Assembly: GCA_031278135.1 (NCBI GenBank)
Contig: JAITKY010000065.1
Coordinates: forward strand, 1-10,452
DNA length: 10,452 nt
DNA from: Prevotellaceae bacterium
Lineage (GTDB): Bacteria; Bacteroidota; Bacteroidia; Bacteroidales; UBA932
Direction: 5' to 3'
Shown here: positions 1 to 7,034 of the stretch, one piece after another
Layout: each line of letters starts with the position of its first letter
How positions within the stretch are numbered: the stretch's first letter is position 1
The notes under the pieces: model-generated
The model's input: the letters and a program-made list of their open reading frames with translations, nothing else
What the model was told of the DNA's origin: nothing
Database searches by the model: none
Made by a program: the position numbers and the translations under genes

Positions 1-245
1 GCGGCGCCTTTCCCCTTGTTGACGGAGCAGTTATGTGATTTGATATCGAACTCGATGTGTGCAGCGATGTAGTTCTCAATAATTTTGGCAGTATTATCCT
101 GCGAACAGTCATCGACAATAATAATCTCTTTCTTTACGTCGCCAATCAAATCGACCGCACAGATTTTATCCAATATCAAATGAACTGTTTTTTCTTCATT
201 ATACACTGGAATAATTATAGACAATGTTCCGGATTCTTTTCTCAT
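1..245 (-). CDS. Family 2 glycosyltransferase, N-terminal part (cut by window edge)
   Basis: The reverse strand reads from an ATG at 245 down to base 1 with no stop, giving 81 full codons. Near the N-terminus is SIIIPVYNEE (residues 9-18), the first beta strand of a GT-A fold. It is followed by IIIVDDCSQDNT (41-52), the nucleotide-sugar-binding segment with the Asp pair D45/D46 and S48. NKGKGAA (76-82) matches the NKG-GAA motif of dolichol-phosphate-mannose-synthase-like GT2 enzymes. Such enzymes move a sugar from a nucleotide donor to a lipid carrier or glycan at the inner face of the cytoplasmic membrane; donor and acceptor cannot be told from this piece. The start is well placed: a Bacteroidetes-type promoter lies about 25 bases upstream. 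No Shine-Dalgarno is visible, only an A/T-rich leader, which is usual in this phylum. The gene is divergent from the giant T9SS protein. The catalytic C-terminal half, and any membrane anchor, lie outside the window. Confidence 0.9.
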   Translation of the reverse strand, partial: MRKESGTLSIIIPVYNEEKTVHLILDKICAVDLIGDVKKEIIIVDDCSQDNTAKIIENYIAAHIEFDIKSHNCSVNKGKGA

Positions 246-269
246 TTTTTTTATTTATTTATTTTGGCG

Positions 270-299
270 CAAAGGTACAGATTTTTTTCATATCGCAAA
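270..299 (-). promoter_or_regulatory. Bacteroidetes-type promoter of the glycosyltransferase gene
   Basis: On the minus strand TACCTTTG (277 down to 270) fits the Bacteroidetes -7 consensus TAnnTTTG exactly. A TTTG (299 down to 296) lies 18 bases upstream, where the -33 TTG element is expected. The ATG at 245 follows about 25 bases downstream, so the untranslated leader would be short. The match to the consensus is seen directly; activity is inferred. Confidence 0.6.
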
Positions 300-389
300 T
301 ATTTTTGATCAGAATTTGTAGAATTTTAGAATGAACAGAATAATCCCCAAATAAAGTTCCGCAGAAACAACACTTTGATTCATAGAGAC

Positions 390-401
390 GTTGCATGCAA
401 C
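390..401. repeat. 12-bp perfect palindrome in an imperfect hairpin
   Basis: GTTGCATGCAAC is a perfect palindrome. The preceding AGACGTTG (386-393) can also pair, with one G-T wobble, with CAATGTCT (409-416), so the wider 386-416 segment can fold in an alternative way. It looks like a decayed member of the short intergenic palindromes of the form AGAGACGTTGCATGCAACGTCT that I recall from Bacteroidetes genomes. The left arm is intact but the right arm has diverged. It is not followed by a T tract, so it does not look like a terminator. Confidence 0.5.
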
Positions 402-445
402 ATTTCTTCAATGTCTATATAGCCTCAAAAAAAAGATTTAGCAAA

Positions 446-455
446 AATATAATAA
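446..455. repeat. Left copy of flanking direct repeat (putative target-site duplication)
   Basis: AATATAATAA directly abuts the left terminal inverted repeat and is identical, 10 of 10, to 752-761 at the other end. The target is low-complexity A/T sequence, so one or two outer bases may match by chance, and the true duplication could be 8 to 10 bp. Confidence 0.65.
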
Positions 456-751
456 GGGGTGTACGACAAAATTCTCTTTTTATGGATGTTTTTTATTAAG
501 CACAAAGTGGCATGCATAAGGCGCACAAAGTTTTTTATCCACAGTTTTTTTTACAGGATTACACAAATTTTTGTGGCTTAAATAGAAGTCCGCACCACAG
601 CCGAAGAAGTGGATGCAGCGTGTATCAAAAAAACCGGCATTGTTCCGGAACAGCATGTCAAGAAAGCGCTTGAGAACGTGAAGTTTCGGGAGGATAGGGG
701 GGCGGGTGATTTCTGCCACAAACATAAAAAGGGAATTTTGTCGTACATCCT
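456..751. mobile_element. MITE-like non-autonomous transposable element, 296 bp
   Basis: The two ends are inverted repeats: 456-484 matches the reverse complement of 723-751 at 26 of 29 positions. The shared core is TGTACGACAAAATTC followed by CTTTTTATG. Immediately outside both ends is the same 10-mer AATATAATAA (446-455 and 752-761), as expected of a target-site duplication. The interior is too short for a transposase, so the element would be mobilised in trans by a related insertion sequence; none is visible here. The left half is rich in CACAAA words and has a small CACAAA-TT-TTTGTG inverted repeat (562-575). The right half (about 600-720) is markedly more G+C-rich than its surroundings, and one plus-strand frame (582-755) has coding-like composition without a start codon. 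I cannot assign an IS family. Confidence 0.77.
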
Positions 752-761
752 AATATAATAA
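752..761. repeat. Right copy of flanking direct repeat (putative target-site duplication)
   Basis: AATATAATAA directly abuts the right terminal inverted repeat and matches the left copy exactly. It ends just before the expected -33 position of the promoter for the T9SS gene, so the insertion replaced everything upstream of roughly -35 for that gene. Confidence 0.65.
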
Positions 762-764
762 TGA

Positions 765-793
765 TAGTCATATTAAAAATAATTGTATCTTTG
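765..793 (+). promoter_or_regulatory. Probable Bacteroidetes-type promoter of the giant T9SS gene
   Basis: TATCTTTG (786-793) fits the -7 consensus TAnnTTTG. The -33 element is poor: only TAG (765-767) sits at the usual spacing of 18 bases, instead of TTG. The start codon at 841 lies 47 bases downstream of the -7 box. The right end of the mobile element is at 751, so promoter function may be influenced by the insertion. Confidence 0.5.
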
Positions 794-840
794 CACAACT
801 AATTGAATAAAATTAAAATGATTTGTAAAACATTAAAAGT

Positions 841-3800
841 ATGAAAACTATATTGTTGCTTGCATCTGGAGGCAGATCCGGAATTGTAAATTTTAAATCT
901 AAAATCTTATTTTTTGCTCTTTTGTTTTTTGGGATCTACTATATTGTCAATGCTCAGCAATGCGAGTTCACCATTAATCTCGAAACCACAAATTCGACCT
1001 GTGTAGCAAACGGCAGCGTCAAAGTAACGTTGAGTGGCGACAAAATTGATTTGTCGAATGTGTTTATCACCCTCACCGACGGTAAAATGATAACTGACCA
1101 GATAACAGTAAATGGATATACTTTTGGGGCATTGCCGCCGGGAGAGTATTCCGTCACTGCTCAAACGGTGTATAAGGGAACACAAACTACGGTAACATGT
1201 TCCGATAAAGCCACTGTTCTGTCGGAATATACGAGTCCTAATTTTTCTATAGGTTCCGAAAAACGCGGCTCGCTAAATTGCATCAATTCCGGAGTGATTA
1301 CTATCAATACAAAGAACGGCAAATTGCCGTATAAAGTTGAAATCACGTCGAAACCCGATGCATATACAGACGAAACAATGTTCGAATATGATGATGAGTC
1401 GTTGGGCACAATAAGGTTCAACAATTTGCCTTCCGGCACTTATAATTTCACTGTTTCCGACGCTTGCGAATCAGGAAGTTCGCTTTCGGCGACGGTCGAG
1501 AAACTTAACGACGATTTCCCAACAGATCCATATCAGAATGATCTTTCTCCGAACGGATGCAAAAATGCTTATGTCGATGAAAATTTAATAGACAACAAAT
1601 TATATCCTTATTGGACTTTGTATCGCGATATGTACGAAATTGCTTATACTTTCGATGATGACGACGTAAAAAACTATGAGCCAGTTTATTGCTGTTCGCA
1701 AATGTTCGATTTGCCCGATACATACGTAAACATGCACGCCGCCGGAGCAGAAGTGAAAATATATCTCCGGCTGAAAGGTACGGAATGTGAACAGCTTGTC
1801 GATGAAATCAGATTCTCCGAACCACGGCAACCACAAATTGTTGTCCAACAGTGGGCAGACAAATATTGCGACAACTACCAGACGTATTTTTATCTGGAGA
1901 ATTATCACATATTATGTACGCCATATAAATGGGAGATGTTCGACGAATCAAATAATTCAGTTGCCAAAGGCGAGAATATCAATGAATTTGATTCATGGCA
2001 TAATCAAAGCGCTGAAAATCTTTTATACAATCATAACTATACACTGAAAGTTACCGATGCAAACGGAAGAGAAATCGTTACCGACAAGCCAATATGGTTT
2101 GAGAAAAATGCTCCATATCAAGCAGGAGAGTGGACGTTGGACAATGCTTACAGCTATGATCTCAACTACAACGTTTACAACATTTGTACGCCATACAAAT
2201 GGGAAGTGTTTGATGCCGACGGCGTTTCTATAAAAGATAAAGATGGCGTTGACTCGCATTCCAGCATTATCGAAGGTTTGGAATACGACAAAGAATACAC
2301 TATATCTATGACTGATGGTTCCGGAAATACATTCTCGTTTTCTTATAAAAAAGACCCGCCTTACAGATATATTGACTTTAGCTTTGGAGGCGACGGTGGC
2401 GACAGCGACGTATGGTCATGCGAAACTTACCGTATTACACTCAATATTGGTAATTTAAAAACTCCTTTCACATGGAAAATAATGAATAGCGATGGCACGG
2501 AAGAATTGTCTTCCGGCACCGACGAAAACATGGTAATACCCTTCGGCATATTGAAGTATGACGAGGCATATAAAATAGAAGTTACGGACGGCATTTCAAC
2601 TGTTTATAAAAATATCGAAGAAGGCGACATAAAATATCCCGTTCCTTTCGGAAGCGAAGAAGGTCGTGATTATCAGTGTGATGATTATACATTTCGTTTT
2701 AAAGCCCATAATATTTATTGTTTTCCATATAAATGGGAAGTTGTCGACGAGAATAACAATTTTATTGACGGAAAATCCGATTTGAATGCTCTTGACGAAG
2801 AGACGGTGGGAGGACTGAAGTATGACAAACTGTATTATGTGTATATTACTGATAACAAAGATCGCAGATGGGAGATTATTAGCTGGATTCATTCCTCCAA
2901 TGAAATGACGCCTTACATATTTGGGCGGGATTACGAAGACCGGCAATGTACTGACTATAAATATTCGTTCGAGGTATATAATGTAACCTGTTTCCCGTAT
3001 AAATGGGAAATATTTGAAGACAATAATCCTGTTCCGGTTGCAGCCGGCACAGATCTTACCAAAGACGACTTGGGCGTTACTGTCGATATACGGCTTGAAT
3101 ACAAGAAGAATTATACTGTTAAAGTCACCGACAACAAGGACAAAGAATCTTCGTATTCACAAACTTTGAATATGGATGCTATAACATACTATTTCACTTC
3201 GTATAAAGAAGTGTCGAATTGCGCAAATAGCAACGGTTATATACAGATACAAGAACAGTCGTACAGACCGTTGGACGGCGCCAGCATACATTTTGTCAGC
3301 GGACCGCAAACGCCTGTACATACCGACATCGAACCGGAAGAATCTATATATGAAGTTTTTCCGTTTTCGCAGGATTATCGCTATCATGAATATGTTCCAA
3401 TAGCCGCAGGCGATTATGTTTTCGAAATTACCGACAAATGCGGAGAAACACACACTTTAACCATACCGCTCAGGAAAACTGTAGAAGCAAGAGATTTTGG
3501 ATACACACTTGACGAAGCCACAGACGTATGCAATGGAGTAACCCGTCTCCGTCCGCATGGCAAATTGTACGAGAATGGATCTCCGGTGAGCACATGGTTT
3601 TCTTTGCTCGAAAGCCCCGACGGTGCTTATCAGGACGATATTCACGAAAGCAATATTGAAGATTTTTTCTCACTGACAACAGAAGGTAAATATGTGATTG
3701 GAATCAAACAAAACAACTATTGGTGGGACGACTGCAATATTGAGACTATTGCTATCGACTATAAAAAGAAGAGTTTGGAATTTTTGGCACGTTCGGGATA

Positions 3801-6800
3801 TGTATGCGAAATAGGTTCAATCGGACATATTCGAGTGCTGGCAATAAATGGAAAACATCCATACACTTATACGCTTTTTAATACGGACAACACACCGGTC
3901 GAAGGTGTCGCGCCATATATCGGCAACGAGACAAACAACTATGAAGGTGCATTTGAGTACGGCTCTTTCGGCGAAGAATATATAGTCAAAGTATCGGACG
4001 CATGTGGAAATTTTTCCCAGATAAAAGTACCGATAACCACCATCGACCCAAAGACATTATTGAACGGAACAGAAAACGTGTGCAAAGGCGAAAATATCGA
4101 ATTGAGCTGCTTGCTGCTGGGTGCAGAAAAATATACATGGAGCGGTCCCAACGGTTTTTCGGAAGAAGGCTCCCGGATAATTACTATTCCCAATGCAACT
4201 GCAGCGAACAGTGGAGAATACACCGTCAAAGTCGTACCGGCAGGTTGCCCCGATATACCACCTTTTGAGAGGTCTATCAATATTACGGTTCACGAAGTTC
4301 CTTTGCCCGATGTATCCAGTCCCGTCAATTTGTGTCAGGCTGAGACAAGTCTGCCTCTTACAATTAAACCCGCCGACGGTTATTCAATTAAATGGTATGA
4401 CGAATACGAAGAACCTCTGTCCGAAACTCCCGTTATCGACTATAGCGTATTGGACGATTACATTTTCCATATAGAATATATCAGCAATACATTCGGCTGC
4501 GTGGGCGACAAAAAGAAAATCGAAGTAAAAGTAAATCCATTACCGGATAAAAACGCCGAAGCAACAGGTTGGAGTTGTCAGGAAAATAATCCCAAAATGA
4601 CAGTAACAGATATTGTTCCGGGATATGTTTACACTGTTTTTGCCGATGTCGAGGCGACAAATACCGTTACGACTTTTACCGGAGGAGACAAAGAGACAAT
4701 AACGGATATGGTTTTGCCGACGACAGTAAGCGACGACGTAACGTTCTATCTTAAAACAGCGACTGCCGCCGGTTGTGTCCTGCCGCCCAAAGGAACAGTC
4801 GAAGTGAACATTGATGTAGATTTACTGGAGATTTCGCCTGCCACATTGCCTGTTTATTTTCACGATGTTCCTTACAGCGAACAAATCACGAGCAATGCTG
4901 TAGAAGGGGTATTCCACATTTCCGACGGCAATCTGATAACAGGACTTGACATGACTCCCGACGGATTAATCAGCGGAACAGTGCCAGCATCGACAGGTTA
5001 CGCCGAAGAGACATTTATTGTGACAGTAACAGACATCAAAGAATGTACAACCAACAAGACATACAAGATCAGCAGTTGCGGACCGGCTCCGGATATACCT
5101 GACGCCGAATTGTCGTATTGCGAAGGTTCTCAACCCGTCCAGTTAGAAGCATCGTCGCCAAAAGATTTCCCTCTGCAATGGTACGATGCAGACATGAAGA
5201 AATTGACAGGAACACCGGCTCCGAAAACCGATATCGTTGGCGAACAAATATTCTACGTAACGCAAATCGACGAAACATTACAGTGCGAAAGCGGCACCGC
5301 CAAAATAACGGTTACAATCACGCCATCGCCGGCACACGACGATTTCGAAGCAAAAGCCGACGGTATTTGTTATGGAGAATCTCCGACTGTCACTCTGACA
5401 AACCTGCGCAGCGATTATGTTTACGACATTTATCCCGATATGCAGATGACAGAAAAACTTGCTTCCCGTACAGAGATAGAATCGGGCGATGTTCCCCTTT
5501 CGACAGTTCTTGAAACATCGACATCATATTTTGTTTTGGTTATCGACAATTTGGGTTGTGCATCGAAAGGATTGGCCGAAGTTGGTATCGACGTCACAAA
5601 ACTGGAAATTTTCCCCGACGAATTGCCTGTTTATACACACGAAATCCCTTATAGTGTTCAACTCACAAGCAATGCCGAAGAGCCTGTATTCAGTTACGTC
5701 GGCAATCTGGTTACGGGTATTAGCATGGACATCGACGCCGGATTAATCAGCGGGACGGTACCCGAATCGGTTGGTCGCGAAGAATCGACATTCACAGTAA
5801 CGGTTACAGACATCAACGGCTGCCAGACTTCTCTCGAATACTTGCTTCGCACTTGTGAGCCTGCGCCGGATCTGTCTCGCGATTCGATAGCGTATTGTGT
5901 TGGTACGCAGGCAGAGCCTCTCCAGGCTTCGTCGCCAAACGGGAACACTCTTCAATGGTACGATTCAAATCTGGACGCATTATCCGATACGCCAGTACCA
6001 TCGACCGCCAATGCCGGAATACAGACCTTTTATGTCGCACAATTCAACGAGACTTTGAATTGCGAAGGCGAAAAAGCAGAAGTAAAAGTATATGTAAACC
6101 CGTTGCCGACAATCGATTTCACAGCCTCGGCAAACAAAGTGTGTTTCGACAGTTCGCCATCGATAGTTTTGGACAATCTGCACGAAACTTATACTTATAC
6201 AGTGTATTCGGACAATGCGTTTCTTAATGAACGCGGCTCGCTGACAGGAACCGGTTCCGATACCATCAATATTGACGATGTTCTTGAAAACAATACGGCT
6301 TATTATGTTCTGACGACCGACAGTTTGGGATGTACTTCGTCGGACTGGAACGAAGTAGCGATCGAAGTGATCAAACTGTATATCGAACCGGAACGATTGC
6401 CACAATACTATAAAAACACAGAATACGAACAGACATTCGGTACCAATGCCCAATCGCCGGTGTTCAGAATCAGTTCCGGATATTTACCCGGAGGATTTAC
6501 ATTAACGGCTTCGGGCACGCTATACGGTCAGGCATCCGGTTCGACAAATAATATGCGCAATGTTTTCACCGTCGAAGTGAAGGATTCGAACGGATGTAGC
6601 GCTGAACAGGAATATCTTTTTACCGGCGAAGTCGTTGCACCAAAAATCTTTACGCCAAATGGCGATGGCGTAAACGATATCTTTATGCAGGGTTATAAAG
6701 TTGTTATCTTCGACCGTTTAGGGATAGAAATCTTTGCAGGCGACGACGGATGGAACGGTAAATACAAAAGTAAACAGGTAGCGCCCGATATCTATTTCTA

Positions 6801-6870
6801 CATATTGGAATATGTCGATCCCGACGATAATGTGAAAACTATAAAAGGATACGTGGGAGTACATTATTAG
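841..6870 (+). CDS. Giant T9SS-secreted multidomain surface protein (probable adhesin), type B sorting domain
   Basis: This 2009-residue protein is built for export and surface display. The N-terminus has K19 and K21 before a hydrophobic stretch (22-36) and a likely signal peptidase I site after VNA (38). The C-terminus (about 1935-2009) is a type B sorting domain of the TIGR04131/CHU_C family: FTPNGDGVND (1937-1946), then VVIFDRLGIEIF, GWNGK, APDIYFYIL and a final KGYVGVHY. In known systems this directs passage through the outer membrane by the type IX machinery. Between lie SprB-like modules with C-x-N/G...LPSGTY...DACES patterns (about 41-225), five repeats of about 90 residues (340-780), further such modules (about 790-1070), one Ig-like domain (about 1075-1158, C1081, W1100) and three repeats of about 260 residues (1161-1927). 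No enzyme motif is seen, so adhesion or a gliding/matrix role is inferred. No PorP/SprF-like partner gene, often adjacent to type B cargo genes, is in the window. ATG 841 is the only in-frame ATG before the signal peptide; the 18-residue N-terminal extension is longish. Confidence 0.93.
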   Translation: MKTILLLASGGRSGIVNFKSKILFFALLFFGIYYIVNAQQCEFTINLETTNSTCVANGSVKVTLSGDKIDLSNVFITLTDGKMITDQITVNGYTFGALPPGEYSVTAQTVYKGTQTTVTCSDKATVLSEYTSPNFSIGSEKRGSLNCINSGVITINTKNGKLPYKVEITSKPDAYTDETMFEYDDESLGTIRFNNLPSGTYNFTVSDACESGSSLSATVEKLNDDFPTDPYQNDLSPNGCKNAYVDENLIDNKLYPYWTLYRDMYEIAYTFDDDDVKNYEPVYCCSQMFDLPDTYVNMHAAGAEVKIYLRLKGTECEQLVDEIRFSEPRQPQIVVQQWADKYCDNYQTYFYLENYHILCTPYKWEMFDESNNSVAKGENINEFDSWHNQSAENLLYNHNYTLKVTDANGREIVTDKPIWFEKNAPYQAGEWTLDNAYSYDLNYNVYNICTPYKWEVFDADGVSIKDKDGVDSHSSIIEGLEYDKEYTISMTDGSGNTFSFSYKKDPPYRYIDFSFGGDGGDSDVWSCETYRITLNIGNLKTPFTWKIMNSDGTEELSSGTDENMVIPFGILKYDEAYKIEVTDGISTVYKNIEEGDIKYPVPFGSEEGRDYQCDDYTFRFKAHNIYCFPYKWEVVDENNNFIDGKSDLNALDEETVGGLKYDKLYYVYITDNKDRRWEIISWIHSSNEMTPYIFGRDYEDRQCTDYKYSFEVYNVTCFPYKWEIFEDNNPVPVAAGTDLTKDDLGVTVDIRLEYKKNYTVKVTDNKDKESSYSQTLNMDAITYYFTSYKEVSNCANSNGYIQIQEQSYRPLDGASIHFVSGPQTPVHTDIEPEESIYEVFPFSQDYRYHEYVPIAAGDYVFEITDKCGETHTLTIPLRKTVEARDFGYTLDEATDVCNGVTRLRPHGKLYENGSPVSTWFSLLESPDGAYQDDIHESNIEDFFSLTTEGKYVIGIKQNNYWWDDCNIETIAIDYKKKSLEFLARSGYVCEIGSIGHIRVLAINGKHPYTYTLFNTDNTPVEGVAPYIGNETNNYEGAFEYGSFGEEYIVKVSDACGNFSQIKVPITTIDPKTLLNGTENVCKGENIELSCLLLGAEKYTWSGPNGFSEEGSRIITIPNATAANSGEYTVKVVPAGCPDIPPFERSINITVHEVPLPDVSSPVNLCQAETSLPLTIKPADGYSIKWYDEYEEPLSETPVIDYSVLDDYIFHIEYISNTFGCVGDKKKIEVKVNPLPDKNAEATGWSCQENNPKMTVTDIVPGYVYTVFADVEATNTVTTFTGGDKETITDMVLPTTVSDDVTFYLKTATAAGCVLPPKGTVEVNIDVDLLEISPATLPVYFHDVPYSEQITSNAVEGVFHISDGNLITGLDMTPDGLISGTVPASTGYAEETFIVTVTDIKECTTNKTYKISSCGPAPDIPDAELSYCEGSQPVQLEASSPKDFPLQWYDADMKKLTGTPAPKTDIVGEQIFYVTQIDETLQCESGTAKITVTITPSPAHDDFEAKADGICYGESPTVTLTNLRSDYVYDIYPDMQMTEKLASRTEIESGDVPLSTVLETSTSYFVLVIDNLGCASKGLAEVGIDVTKLEIFPDELPVYTHEIPYSVQLTSNAEEPVFSYVGNLVTGISMDIDAGLISGTVPESVGREESTFTVTVTDINGCQTSLEYLLRTCEPAPDLSRDSIAYCVGTQAEPLQASSPNGNTLQWYDSNLDALSDTPVPSTANAGIQTFYVAQFNETLNCEGEKAEVKVYVNPLPTIDFTASANKVCFDSSPSIVLDNLHETYTYTVYSDNAFLNERGSLTGTGSDTINIDDVLENNTAYYVLTTDSLGCTSSDWNEVAIEVIKLYIEPERLPQYYKNTEYEQTFGTNAQSPVFRISSGYLPGGFTLTASGTLYGQASGSTNNMRNVFTVEVKDSNGCSAEQEYLFTGEVVAPKIFTPNGDGVNDIFMQGYKVVIFDRLGIEIFAGDDGWNGKYKSKQVAPDIYFYILEYVDPDDNVKTIKGYVGVHY
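1858..3180 (+). repeat. Five tandem protein repeats of about 90 residues (PYKWE repeats) in the T9SS protein
   Basis: Each unit contains a Y-x-Y/F-x-F-x-x-x-N core, then C-T/F-PYKWE-V/I-F/V followed by D/E-x-N, an LxYDKxYT-like segment and V/I-TD-x-K/G. The PYKWE prolines are at residues 361, 451, 542 (diverged to PFTWK), 629 and 719, a period of 87 to 91. The units are clearly related in protein but well diverged in DNA, so the expansion is old. They resemble SprB-type or PKD/Ig-like beta-sandwich modules of gliding and adhesin proteins; the exact family cannot be fixed by eye. Confidence 0.85.
4321..6621 (+). repeat. Three tandem protein repeats of about 260 residues in the T9SS protein
   Basis: Unit starts are set by a conserved Cys: C1165 (4333), C1427 (5119) and C1686 (5896), spaced 262 and 259 codons. 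Each unit has three parts. First is an Ig-like piece with LQWYD (W1185, W1447, W1706), SxTPxP and C-E/V-x...VNPLP. Second is a middle domain with D/NN-L and G-C motifs. Third is a putative-Ig/cadherin-like piece reading LPVYxHxxPYSxQxTSNA, then GLISGTVP and TFTVTVTDxNGC. The third unit has the most diverged final part, with YGQASG replacing SGTVP, and leads straight into the sorting domain. Confidence 0.87.
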
Positions 6871-7034
6871 AATTTAATCAATAACCCCCATATAAGCCGC
6901 AGGCACAGCTCGGGGTATAATATGTCGTCTCCTCATTGGAACAGCGAAGTAGTTCAACTATTGCTACCATTCGTAGTATGGGCACATAAAACTGTATCGA
7001 ACTCTTTGCGCCACATATCACAAATTAAAGAAGA

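Larger units (their letters stand above)
246..840. other. Divergent intergenic region with no supported gene
   Basis: This 595-bp stretch separates the minus-strand glycosyltransferase from the plus-strand T9SS protein. From left to right it holds the glycosyltransferase promoter (270-299), an A/T-rich stretch with a 12-bp palindrome (390-401), a MITE-like element with its flanking direct repeats (446-761), and the promoter and leader of the T9SS gene (about 763-840). An 81-codon minus-strand frame (480-725) runs from one terminal inverted repeat of the element to the other. It shows no recognisable motif and is not called a gene. Confidence 0.7.

Noticed and set aside
535..543. TTATCCACA, a perfect DnaA-box 9-mer
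   Set aside because: It is a single box inside the mobile element, with no cluster of further boxes and no dnaA, dnaN or other origin-associated gene nearby; chance is likely.
480..725. 81-codon minus-strand open frame in the intergenic region
   Set aside because: It starts and stops inside the two inverted ends of the mobile element, has no recognisable motif, and overlaps a more coding-like frame on the other strand.
4002..6453. Several open frames of 80-157 codons on both strands within the giant gene
   Set aside because: They overlap a continuous 2009-codon frame with clear domains and repeats; they are frame shadows with arginine- or cysteine-rich, motif-free translations.
6884..6916. 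Possible terminator hairpin between the two convergent genes (ACCCC pairing with GGGGT)
   Set aside because: The outer stem is 5 bp with a large, asymmetric interior and no T tract follows on either strand, so it is not convincing as an intrinsic terminator.
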